Assembly (NCBI GenBank): GCA_940337035.1
Contig: CALNHX010002306.1
Location: 120,299-184,298 of the forward strand
Direction of reading: 5' to 3'
From: Agriotes lineatus
Taxonomy: Eukaryota > Arthropoda > Insecta > Coleoptera > Elateridae
DNA: 64,000 bases
Part shown: positions 43,930-54,294 of the stretch, in pieces
How positions within the stretch are numbered: the first letter of the stretch is position 1
Layout of the letters: each line of letters begins with the position of its first letter
Made by a program: the position numbers and the translations under genes
Notes under the pieces: model-generated
The model's input: only the letters and a program-made list of their open reading frames with translations
The model's database searches: none
Told to the model about the DNA's origin: nothing

Positions 43930-46846
43930 CAGTTCGTCATGGTCCCTCATCTTACTTAACAGAAGAGGAACAAACCACATTAGAGCAGTGGATGACTGAT
44001 AGTCATAGGCAGGGTTTCCCAAGAAGGAGGGATGATATAGACTATAGAGGCATCTGTCAAAGGATTATTGGATGACAATCCGAGGCCGACCAACTCCATT
44101 CCAAAACAATGCAACAGGAAGGCATTGGTATAAGACTTTTCTCGACCGATATCCGAATCTGGTAAGTCGAACTCCAGAAGCTGTCACCAAAGCCAGCAGT
44201 ACTGTTACTGAAAATGATATTCGGAATTGGTTCTTTAATATAGAAAAATATATGAAAGAGAAAAAATACTTTGATATCCTCCAGAACCCTACGAGGGTCT
44301 ATAATGGGGACGAAACTTGGTTTTTGTTATGTTCTAAAAAAGAAAACGTCATTGCCCCACACGGTGCACGGAATGTATATAAGGTAGATTAAGGAACTGC
44401 AAAGGCAAACCTTACTGTGATGATGACTTTCTCAGCAGCTGGTGATATTACTCCACCAATGGTCATATACCTTTATAAAAGACTTCCTTCTAACATTGTC
44501 AATATTGTTCCAGATGACTGGAGTGTAGGAACAAGTGGCAATGGGTGGATGAAGTTAGAATTATTTTTTGAATACATTATTTCAAACGTACTTCCGCCAC
44601 ATCTTGTCAAAGAAAATTTCCAGTTTCCCATAACGCTATTTCTCTATGGTCCCAAAACACACATGACTTACGAACTTAGTACTTTATGCACTAGACTTCA
44701 GATAATCCTGATCGCTTTATCTCCAAACGCTACGAGAATACCTCAACCAGTGGATATAGCCTGCTTTAAACCTTTGAAAAACGCTTAGAAACTCAGTTTT
44801 AAAATGGAGATGAAGTAACCCATTTGTTCAACTGACAAAAATACACTTTGCGCTTATTTTGAAAGAGCTCTTACCCAATCTATAAACATATTCAATATCC
44901 AACGGCTTCAGGACTTGTGGCCTATGCCCCTGTAATGCAGACAACATCAATTTTTTCAAATGCCTTGGTTAGTGAAGACAGGCAGTCTACTAGTAATACA
45001 AAAATTGATAAACATTGGAGTTTGATGTGCGAAGATTTCATAAATATAATTAGACCTAAAAGATTGGAACAAATAAAAACAGAAATATAAACTACAAACG
45101 AATGTGAATCAAACGAAGATTTTGAGCATTTGGCGAACACTTTTCGAAGATTAAAAAATCTGGTGTGATACACGCACACAACTTCCTTTTACAGTGATCT
45201 TATAATTAGCCAAAAATTTGATTTTAAATTTTTCAGCATTTGTCAAAAATTTTCAAAAATTACAAATTTTACAAAAACGATACAAAATAGAGTGTTAGTT
45301 CAAGAGACAAATTTTCTCTAGAATTTTAAGCTAAATTCAAAAATGTAACAATATACCGGGTGTTCTATTTAAAATAGGAGTTAATAAAAAAATAGAAAAA
45401 AAAACAAAAGAAACCCATTTTAGAAGTATTTAACTGGAAAATTACCTATTTCACATCAATACACATTAAAAATGTAATAAAAATGTAAAGTTTAAAAAAA
45501 ATCGTTAGCCGTTTTTGAAAAAATCGAAAAAAACTGAAAAATCACAACAGTAAACACCTACTTCCGGTTATGCGATTTTCTTCAAAAGCTTGCTGTCGCA
45601 TCTACATAGTACACAAAACTTATATATGAAATTTCAACGCCATACCTCTTTCCCTTTTTGAGATATTCTGTTCACAGACAGACACACAGACAGACAGACA
45701 CACAGACAGACACACAGACAGACCAATGAAAAAAAATATGTTTTTTTGGGATCAGGGGACTCTAAAACGTGAAGATCTGTTGAAAACTCAATTTCGAATT
45801 TTTGGGGTGAATCCAATACCATTTGGGGTGAATCCAATACCAAATCTTTATTGTAAAAGGAAGTAAAAAAACATGACGATGAAAACACACTTGAAGAAGC
45901 AAATTATTCTATTGTAAGAATTGATGACTTTAATTTGACACAACCTGAGGAACTTAACAGACAACTACATCTGACTGAGAACCAAATAAATGAAATTCGA
46001 ATCATATCTGATAACAGTAATAATACCACGAATGATCAAAAGCAGGATATAAGAACTTTAATTGAACAACAACAAACTAATGTTCATGTAGCAGACATCA
46101 GCCAAAGACATAATAATTCTTAACGACGTAGCCCTTGCCTTTAGGGATGATGAATTATTGTCTGGATTGTTAGACGGGAATATAAATTACGAGACTGCAC
46201 CCAATTACCCAGATACGGACATGACAGCATTTGTCAGGAACTTGTAATAAGGAGAACGTTTCAATTTACAATAATGAAGATGACAAAGATAATGATGTAC
46301 CTGAATGTAGAAATATAGAAATTGTTTTAAGTACACCCAGCACCAGTGCGTCTGGTGAGGTGACTGCAATAAATCTTCACCAAGTATATGCCAATTATAG
46401 TTTAGACTCGGGATATTTAAACGAAATTTCTCATGTTGAAGGGGCCGAGTCTAAGGATTCTAACAAAGAAATTAGTAAATATCTGTAATGGTATAACGCA
46501 CCAGAGCAAAACGGCAAACGCCAAACTGAAAGGGTTCCTTTCGTCATCACTTGTAGTGCGTGGAAGTAAAATACAAGAACATAAACAAAAAGAAAAACTT
46601 GAAAAGGAGAGGAAAAACGAAGAGAACAAAAGAAAGTGGGAATTGGGCGCTGCTACAAACGTGAAAAGAAGTACATCTGTGAAAAAAGCACCGCACGTCA
46701 GAAAGTTTATCTTTGCAATGAAAGAAACTGAAATTCCAATGAAAAGTAATGCAAAGAGGAATGCTGTTGACAGAAATGACAGCATTAAAAAATCGTTAGA
46801 TATAATAGAAACGAATAAGGTTGAAGAGAAAAGGAGTGAAGTCTAA
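43930..46846 (+). pseudogene. pogo/Tigger-type (DDE_1) transposase pseudogene
   Basis: CENP-B-type DNA-binding region (SSYLTEEEQTTLEQWMTDS, then NATGRHWYKTFLDRYPNL) and a DDE_1 core: first Asp in VYNGDETWFLL (44305); second position LFLYGPKTHMTYELS, where the usual Asp is Tyr (44648); third Asp in NATRIPQPVDIACFKPLK (44735). Repeat B interrupts at 45158-45864. Beyond it an acidic segment (VRIDDFNLTQPEE) and a Lys/Glu-rich coiled tail (46500-46846) complete the protein. Frame changes or stops near 44068, 44390, 44785, 46123, 46250 and 46487. The 5' end is cut by non-LTR 5. Confidence 0.75.
45158..45864. repeat. Repeat B copy 1, MITE-like
   Basis: About 700 bp shared with 60432-61096. It starts TCTGGTGTGATACAC, then ACTTCCTTTTACAGTGATC, and ends GTAAAAGGAAGT, an inverse of the inner start. 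It contains a CAGACAGACACA microsatellite (45675-45722) and a short GGGGTGAATCCAATACC duplication (45807-45842). It lies inside the pogo/Tigger pseudogene and has no coding capacity. Confidence 0.8.
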
Positions 46847-47253
46847 GACAATTTTCAAATGCAGCCCATGAGAGAGTGAAGAAAAGAATTTTATAGAAAT
46901 GCAAAATTTTCCACCCAAAAATAACACAATGATGAATAAATGTTTATGTTTCATTTGCGTCAAAAATGTTTCCTATTAAGTGTAATAATTGTACGCGATT
47001 GTATCATTACAAGTGTTTAAAGAGAAACAATTTTTATGCACTTGTAACGTGTATATTCAGAATGTGATGAGTGTTTAATTCCTTTTTTACTCACTGTAAG
47101 TTTATTTGTTTCTTCGCCTAATTAATAATAGTACATTATGCAATGAGAAAGAAATACTGCACTGAAGCAAAATAGCATTCTCCCCGAGTTGCATATAGTA
47201 TTTCTTTCACGTTGCAAGAAGATTTAAAACCAAAAACCCGTTTTTTAATAGTA
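46847..47253. other. Gene-free region downstream of the pogo pseudogene
   Basis: Probably includes the 3' UTR of the pogo-like gene (AATGATGAATAAATG near 46930). No right TIR was recognised. Confidence 0.4.
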
Positions 47254-47378
47254 ATTTATTATACAAGACGATAAAGTTAAATTTTATCCACGAGTGAATC
47301 GTTTAACGTCGAGACGAAGTCGAGACGTTAATGATTCAAGAGTGGATAGAAATAACTTTATCGTCGTGTATAATAAAA
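47254..47378. repeat. Imperfect palindrome, arms about 55-60 bp
   Basis: TTTATTATACAAGACGATAA at the left pairs with TTATCGTCGTGTATAATAAA at the right. Inner parts pair through ATCCAC/GTGGAT and AACGTC/GACGTT around a GACGAAGTC centre. About 85% matched by eye. Confidence 0.85.
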
Positions 47379-47527
47379 TATTTTTTTCTATAGCAAGAAC
47401 TTTAACAATTTCAAAAGAAAATAATGATAGTCAATCACATTTCAAAATGTCAGTAGCTAGATTGGGTTGCTACGATAATACGAAGCTGTCATATTTAATT
47501 TAAACAAAAGTTAGAAAATTAAATTAT

Positions 47528-47629
47528 TATCTATCCTTGATGTTAAAGTGCTACTTTATCTACCCTTGATGTTAAAGTAAAACTTGACCTTTTGTTTTGA
47601 GTTGATAAAAGCACACTTTAAAGTGTGCT
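47528..47629. repeat. Direct CTTGATGTTAAAGT repeat and a 20-bp perfect palindrome
   Basis: CTTGATGTTAAAGT occurs at about 47536 and 47567. AGCACACTTTAAAGTGTGCT at 47610-47629 is a perfect palindrome. Confidence 0.85.
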
Positions 47630-47740
47630 ATACAAAAAACGTCATTTATTGACATTTTAGTACAAATAATTTTAAAATTAGTAGCCTATGGTAAATTTTA
47701 AAGTTGGTGGAACTGTAAGTCATTACGACAAGAGCTCACA

Positions 47741-47798
47741 ATTATGTCAAATTCGAGGTTAGCAAAACCTAACCTGATAACTTCGAATTTGACATAAT
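47741..47798. repeat. Hairpin with a 16-bp perfect stem
   Basis: ATTATGTCAAATTCGA (47741-47756) pairs perfectly with its inverse at 47783-47798. GGTTAG/CTAACC extends the structure inside. Confidence 0.85.
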
Positions 47799-47989
47799 TG
47801 TTGTGTCAGTCATAATAAAAACTCTCTATTTAGTCTCTAGGGCTAGGGAGTAAATGTTTTACTTCTGTCACAATTTTGATGCTATAGAAACCGACTTCTA
47901 CTCCCGATCGTGGAAAAATATTATTTTTTGGTAGTTATTTGTATCTTTTTCGTATTTGAGTGTTCCAAACCCAGAATCAACGGCTATGC

Positions 47990-48220
47990 ATAGATGCCAA
48001 TAACTACCGCTGGATGCCAATAACTGCACCCAATCATATGCCAGTAAGTGGTGTTAGATGCCAATAACTACTGCATTTCACAATTTTGTACAAAATAATT
48101 TTTTGCCAAAAAACTATTGAAACCTAGTTAAAAATATAATTGTTATCTAAAACTACAGGGTTTAAACTGTATTCTAGGCATATTCTATTAAGAGACATTG
48201 GCTTAAGTTGCCAATAACTG
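47990..48220. repeat. Dispersed short repeat GATGCCAATAACT
   Basis: Three full copies (about 47993, 48013, 48057) plus variants ATGCCAGTAAGT (about 48039) and TTGCCAATAACT (about 48209), irregularly spaced. No coding meaning seen. Confidence 0.7.
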
Positions 48221-48742
48221 GGTGTTTTACCCTATACTATTGAAGATGCAAATCATTTATATTTCGAATTTAAAAAATAAAAACTGGCAACTACTGTAAT
48301 CGCTAGCTATAATTAAAGCACTACTTTTGATAAATTATCATGGTGTTCAAGAAATATTTTAATTAATATTCATATTTAAAAGATTACAAAGATAACTAGT
48401 ACCTGAATGTTGTAATCCTTTAATATGCAAAAATTAAAATAATAGTGGCCACAAAACAACTTCATAACTTGTTCACATAGTAAACATAGTATTGCAAAAA
48501 TATTACATTAATATATTCGATGTGCTTTTTCAACAAACTTTTATAAGAAAGGACATTAATTACTCCTATTGTAGTAATTCGGAAGGGTAGAGAAACAATT
48601 AAGAACTTCACATATATTCGACGTAGCGGTAATACATCAGACGTCAGTTCTATATAAAAGCCAAACCTTCAATGCCCATATTTTCCTTCCGAAGATCAAA
48701 TTCGCATTATTTTTAAAATACACATTTGCAACGCACGTTTGC

Positions 48743-49356
48743 TATATATATATATAACGACTTCTTGACCGATTTGGATGATTTGTTTTTCTTTTGTTCG
48801 TCTTACTCTCGAGGTGCTTTAGCAAAAAAGAAAATTCGGAAAAATCCATAGGGAAAGCCGGAAAATTGGAAAATATCGAAAGTGTGTCTTTCTATTTGCA
48901 GTCATTGCTTAATGGTTTGAAGGGTTTTCCCCATCATGTCATAATCCGCATCAGGTAACCGAAGGCGGAAGAGATAAGATACTAATAGCAATTTATGAGC
49001 AGGGGGTAATTCCAAATGCCTTACATAGGTCGTCGCAGGCAGTCAGTCAGTCAGACATTCAAATTTGGTTTGTGTACAAGTGATTGTGAAAACAATTCCG
49101 TGTCGTTTTATAGTGTCCGTTACAATGCCAAAGGCACGACGAGCTAACATAGGTCGTCGCAGTCAGTCAGCTGCGCGGGTATATACTTTACGTGCGAACA
49201 GCAATGAGGTTTTTTAGGACGTTGATTGCGAAAATGGAATTTATTTTTAAGTCCAAGACGATGGACACGACATTAAATTAAAACTCTTTAGTGGTGAAAC
49301 AGGGTTTCAGAGACAAATTACTTTTGGGCAGAACAACGTTTGCCGGGCCAGCTAGT
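48743..49356 (+). mobile_element. Non-autonomous Helitron fragment with Rep N-terminus
   Basis: Starts in TATATATATATAACGACTTC and ends TTTGCCGGGCCAGCTAGT, the usual insect Helitron 3' end with CTAG-T. Contains a 31-codon piece of the Rep/helicase N-terminus. GGTCGTCGCA...GTCAGTCAG occurs twice (49027, 49151). Inserted inside an LTR. Confidence 0.75.
49125..49217 (+). pseudogene. Helitron Rep/helicase N-terminal piece
   Basis: The ATG at 49125 opens MPKARRANIGRRSQSAARVY, the basic N-terminus typical of insect Helitron helicases, closed by TAG after 30 residues. The rest of the protein is absent. Confidence 0.65.
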
Positions 49357-49483
49357 CGGCTATAAAATGCAACAATTCTGGGAACAACCTTTCGTAAGTC
49401 ACTCAAGTTCTAGGTCCTCCAGAAACTGCCGTTGACCTCTGTTACGGCAGCGTGTTCATTCCTTCGCCGCCTCGTCTTCTACA

Positions 49484-49800
49484 GATTCGGCCACGCTGCT
49501 TTTTCGATTGTCCTCAATCGCCCTGGGAAACATATCAAACCATAATTAGATATGCAAATTAATTAAAAGTTTGGAAAACTGCACAGCACAAACACAATTT
49601 ACATGTGTGTTACGCTACGCATATCTATGGAGGTTCCTCCACATTCTCCTCCGCAACCGCCCCCGGTCTCGATCTCGCACTTCGTCTCATTCGTTTACTC
49701 ATTGTTGCCACCAACACCAGTACATCAACGTTTATGTAACGCTTCTACTCTTTTCACAAAACTGCACTTGATTGAGTGGTGTATTATCACACCGCTGCTT
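49484..49800. other. Unassigned sequence between LTR copies
   Basis: Pro/Ser-rich codons can be read (49603-49820), but no gag motif or primer-binding site was recognised. Confidence 0.35.
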
Positions 49801-49886
49801 TGTAGTAATTCGGAATGGTAAAAATAATTTAAACACAATTAAGAACTTCAAATATATTATGTAGCAGTAATACATCAGATGTGTTA
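49801..49886 (+). repeat. Second LTR 5' fragment of Gypsy element 3
   Basis: TGTAGTAATTCGGAATGG through CAGTAATACATCAGATG matches the first ~85 bp of the LTR at 48570, then diverges at TTAACAGG. Confidence 0.7.
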
Positions 49887-49929
49887 ACAGGTTTAATTGA
49901 GGTAGGTAAAAGAACATACACTACTTCAG

Positions 49930-50660
49930 GAATAATGATACTTATTTTAAAAACTGCATGTGAAATACATTTCGATATATCCCGAAGCGCTTAATAAAAT
50001 TAAAGATTTCTTAACCACCAGACCGATTATTAAAATTTTCAATTCAAATTGGAAAACCGAGGTCCAAACCGACGCCAGTAGGATGGAACTTGGTGGTATC
50101 TTATGTCAAAAAGATGAGGCAACGGGACATGCAATAGAATATTACAGCAGACAAACGTCAATTGCTGAACAACATTATCATTCTTACCAACTTGAAACTT
50201 TAGCAGTTCACTCTAATGACAGATTGCATTGCAATACGTAGTACCGCAGAAAATCAAGACTTAATTCATACGTGGCACGGTAGTGGTTAGAATTTCAAGA
50301 TTATACTTTTGATATCCAGTATCGTCCTGGCCTTAAAATGAATCATGTAGTTGTCTCAGCCGGAACCCACCAAAAACTGTGTTAAGTGTTGTAAACGTAA
50401 CAGAGCGTGAATGGCTATTGGCGGCCAACTCCAGGACGAGACAACCTGCATGATTCGAGAGCTTCTCATGAAAAAGAACAACAGTTCTGTCAGTAAACAA
50501 TATTGCTACCAGTATGCACTTAAAAATGGAAAGGTATATAGACGGTTAGAAGACGATTCAACAAAGTGGTTAGTGCCGAAGTCTAACCGGTGCATGCTGG
50601 GCCAGATTCAGCTCAAAATATTGACTAAGTCCTCATTTTTTTTCCAAACTTAACACTTTT
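49930..50660 (+). pseudogene. Gypsy RT end and RNase H, element 3
   Basis: ALNKIKDFLTTRPIIKIFN is the RT thumb/connection block, followed by RNase H with the catalytic Asp in VQTDASRMELGGILCQ and the HAIEYYSRQTSIAEQHYHSY block. Frame changes follow near 50240. YTFDIQYRPGLKMNHV (about 50300) marks the RNase H end. A spacer with KWLVPKSNR near 50565 leads toward the displaced integrase. Confidence 0.8.
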
Positions 50661-50858
50661 GTTACTCGATTGTGATCAAGCCGGCTTTGAAGTATCTAAA
50701 ATCAACAAAATTTGTTTTGTCAGCTTCCATGGTTACGCGTAGTGATGTAACAAACGTCTAACACACTAAGGATTTGTGTGTACTTGTAAATTTTTTTAGA
50801 AAGTTTGTTAAAGTTTAACTACAAAAAATTTAGGTTTCAGTTTTGTATTTGATATTAA

Positions 50859-51216
50859 CCTTCGCTACACACACTGGGGTTTTTCAGACCCCAGCATATT
50901 TATAAGTGCATGTCGATTTTCACACATTTCGGATACAGGCTGGCAACTTCGTGTAAATTTAGCTTATTCCCTCTACTACTACACCGCTATATTTCGAGTA
51001 GCTTGCAGACTTTAGTATTTCAGTGACCAGCGTGCAAAGTGGTTCCGGGTTTGTTAGACCCCAGTGTGTGTTTCGAGTTAGTTTTTTTGTTCGTTAGACT
51101 TTTTCAGATTTTGCGATGGTTCTAAAGATCGGAAAACAAAACTGGCTTCCTCAAGTTGTCACGTTCCAATGTGCGATGAGCACAGATCGAAGAATTGTGT
51201 AAAGTGTGCTGAATAA
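50859..51216 (+). mobile_element. Internally deleted piggyBac-like element
   Basis: TTAA at 50855-50858 is followed by CCTTCGCTACACACACTGGGG. An inverse CCCCAGTGTGTGTTTCGAG lies at 51053-51071. Immediately downstream 32 codons of a piggyBac C-terminal Cys-rich domain end in a stop at 51216. The entire catalytic core is absent. The right TTAA boundary was not found. Confidence 0.6.
51121..51216 (+). pseudogene. piggyBac C-terminal cysteine-rich domain fragment
   Basis: Reads SKDRKTKLASSSCHVPMCDE and HRSKNCVKCAE then stop, giving a C-x4-C-x3-H-x5-C-x2-C arrangement as in piggyBac zinc-binding tails that recognise terminal repeats. Confidence 0.65.
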
Positions 51217-52879
51217 TTATAAATAAAAAAATTCATCTTCGTATTTTTACCTGGCATAGTACATTTTTGTATTTTGGCTTAAATACATAGGTTAGAGTTA
51301 ATTACTACTTTTAAGTTTCGTTTGATGTAGAATCATTTTTGGAAATAAATGTTATTTTGATAATAAATGCTGTTTTTTGATAGCGATATCTTAAGAGATT
51401 AGCAGAGCTCCAGTTTGGGGTACATATATTTAATTTTCTTGAACCTTTTATCTCTTTTTGCAATTAAATATTTTTCTCGATACGCCCCGTGCTAGAGCAC
51501 ATGCCAAATTTTAATGTAATCTGCATAAGCTAAATTCATAATAATAATGAAACCTACTTCCCACTAAACAAAACCAGTATCCTTTTTAGATACCAAAGTT
51601 CATGAGATCAAAATCAAAGGAATTTTCGACGCTGGAATGGATCGATCAATCATCAAAAACACTATTTTGTCCGCAATATGTCAAAAAGGTATGGAAGGAA
51701 ACAAATCCAAATAGAACCATTATCAAAAAAAAATTCGAGTCAATTCCGAAAAAAGTGGTTAGCAGTTAAACGAACAAAAAGAGCTTTTTTGGAAAAATAT
51801 AAAAATTGGTTCAACAATTCCGTGACCTTCCTCTGTGTAACAACCCGCAAGAAATTGCGTTTATAATTATAAACCTTATAGATTTTAAGTTGTCAGGAGG
51901 AAGAATAAATCAAAGCCGTCCCTGCATAAATTAAATTTATTGCGAACGCAAAAGTTCATTTGGTAAGAACGAAAAGCTACATTGTCGTAATCAGAAGAAG
52001 CGGTTGAATTACATCCGGTGCTCATCAAGCTAAAGCTTTCTGAGAATAGAGAATGTCGATTTGACACTTAGTGCAAACCCGCGTGGGATATGCCGAATTC
52101 GCAATCCCAGAGCGCGCGATGTATAAGTCAAAATTGCAATTGAGCGAAACGAAAGGTCCGCTGGGAAAGCTTTTCGAAACGAAGGGGACCGAAAAGAGTT
52201 TTCTTGGGAAGCCCGCGGGGCACCGCGAAGGAGTTCGTGCGTCCCGGTCTCGAGGAATTAATTAACCCGTCGCTAACATTTTTCGGTGCAACGTTTAACT
52301 AAGTCCTAAATGAAAATTCTCAGCTATAAAATTAGTGTGCGTGCAGTGCCCATCCATACGTAGAAACCCAGGATTTCAAGGAGGCCCGGGATATCCAAAC
52401 ATTTCAGCCGAACTCACTTAAATCCCATTAAATACTTACGGTCGTTTCCGCTTAAAATAAAAACATAAACATCCACAGGGTGAACACCAGCGCCGGAATA
52501 AAGGTCAGACATACATATTGTACTTTACTAACCAACAATAAGGGCAGGGCAGCTGGATTTATTCTTTCCTTCCAAAGTAAATTGTTGTCACAAAAATTAA
52601 GCATAATTTCGATCCATCCTTTTAACGAAACTTACAGCTAATTAATCATAGAACCGATAGGGCGAATACCCATTGTAATGGTGCAGAATTATTATTTGTT
52701 TTCAATATAGTTTTATTATTTCTGGGATGTTTTAAACCATCAAATCTAGGCCTCACAACGCCTACATTAAGTTCAGTGGTCAGCAACCGAGTTATTCTCC
52801 GAAGAAGCGAAATTAGTGGTCTAAGAGGGAAAACTACCCCTAACACCGCTTAAGGGTTGCAGCCCCTAACACAAGGGTT
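51217..52879. other. Mostly unassigned; possible retropepsin trace
   Basis: About 51590-51665 reads HEIKIKGIFDAGMDRSIIKN, resembling a retropepsin with DAG in place of DTG; identity uncertain. 52075-52270 is markedly more GC rich and open (64 codons) but has no recognised domain. The rest shows no gene. Confidence 0.35.
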
Positions 52880-52889
52880 GCACCACGTT

Positions 52890-54290
52890 ACATCTGTGTT
52901 GAGAAAAAAAACACAGTTAGTAGGCCTAAGGGTGATTTTAATAAGTTAAGTTACACGGCTAAATACAAAAGGACTGAAACATTACGTGACCGTGATACAG
53001 ACGAGTTGCTTTTTGCGACACAAATGAGCAGAAGGTAAATCAGCTAAAGCTAAACGATTGTCACATTTATCTGATGTTCCCGTAAAACAAAATAACCCTA
53101 AAATTGTATATCAGTTGACTAACGAAAGGACACTAGCTTTAATTGTAGATGCTAGATTTTCCAAAAATCAATATCAACAACTTGGAAATACCGCTAAAGA
53201 AAACAATGCAGATTTATACCCCTCCTACAATAAAGTTCGAGAAGCCAAACAATTGTGTTACCCAGAAAAAATTACTGCATCGGAAAATTTAGTTTGTGTG
53301 AAACTGCAGTCGTTACTGGACCATACAACATATAGATTTATTTCAGCTTTGGAATTAAAAAATCTTAAAATTAATTCTCAAGAACTGGTTTTAGTATGGA
53401 AATGGGGTATGGATGGTAGTTCGGGCCAAAAGGAATGTAAACCAGGTTTTCATGGCAATTTTTCAGATTCGAATCTATTGTTAACGTGCTTTGTCCCTTT
53501 AGAATTATCCACTAAAAATAGAAAAAATGATAGAGTTGTGATCCGGACACCTTCATCTACGCGATACTGCCGACCTTGTAAAATGCAGTCCTTACATATT
53601 TGGATAAGATGATTTGAATGTTTTTTTAAAAATTAGTTACCGTTTACCTCTAGAGAAATGGCAGGCGCGTGGTGAGGATAAAATTATAGTTAAAGGACAA
53701 AAGGGCAAAATTCAAGAGGAATTCAGATCAAGATTGGGAATGATTGTAGACCAACCTAATTAGGGAGCTGGAACTTCTAACGATGGTAACTGTACAAGAA
53801 AATTCTTTCAAAATTTTACAATATCAGCAGAAATTACAGGACTCGATGTCAACTTAATATACCGATTTTATATTATTCTTCAAGTAATTGCCAGTGGATC
53901 TTTAATCAAGAAAGATGAATTTAATACATAAACATTATCTTTATATCCTTGGTATAGAATGACAACTAGTATTCATAAAATTCTTCTTCATGGTTCCGCC
54001 ATCATCGAGTAGTCACCAGTACCAATAGGCCAACTGTCAGAAGAAGCCCAAGAGGCGCGAAATAAAGAGTATAGGAGGTTTAGGGAACACAACTCATGGA
54101 AATGTTACAGAATGTTTACTTGTGTCTTCCGATCCAAAAATCACAAGTCTTAGAAATAAACCAATTTTGAAGAAAAAACAATTTTGTCCAGAAGCGTTAA
54201 ATTTATTAGAGTCAAATACAGTTAATGGATCGCTTGACAGTAATAGCAGCTCCTCCGAAAGTAAATCAGAATAAATTCCAATTTTTAAAT
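52890..54290 (+). pseudogene. Transib (RAG1-related) transposase pseudogene
   Basis: Begins with a GRPKGDFNKL-type N-terminal block. The 184-codon frame at 53058 carries the core with LVWKWGMDGSSGQKE (first Asp region), SNLLLTCFVPLEL and TPSSTRYCRP. Later pieces RLGMIVDQPN, GTSNDGNCTRKFFQNF, ISAEITGLDVNLIYRF (53830) and PIGQLSEEAQEARNKEYRRF (54025) are hallmark Transib blocks. Stops or frame changes near 53035, 53612, 53760, 53930 and 54010. No CAC-type terminal repeats were identified. Confidence 0.7.
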
Positions 54291-54294
54291 TTTA

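Larger units (their letters stand above)
48570..49483 (+). repeat. LTR of Gypsy element 3, interrupted by a Helitron
   Basis: TGTAG...CTACA ends. Without the Helitron (48743-49356) it is about 300 bp. Sequence from about 48647 and from 49375 to the end matches the LTR 3' portion at 58826-59052. Confidence 0.75.

Noticed and set aside
45634..45888. Minus-strand open frame rich in Cys, Leu, Val and Ser
   Set aside because: Its repetitive part is a translation of the CAGACA microsatellite in repeat B.
47990..48220. CRISPR-like array from the GATGCCAATAACT repeats
   Set aside because: Repeat too short, spacing irregular, and the genomic context is eukaryotic.
49571..49821. Pro/Ser-rich frames between LTR fragments as gag
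   Set aside because: No gag motif, zinc knuckle or adjoining primer-binding site; composition alone is not enough.
51585..51665. Protease domain of Gypsy element 3
   Set aside because: DAG instead of DTG, wrong order relative to the RNase H of that element, and only about 25 codons; mentioned as a weak trace only.
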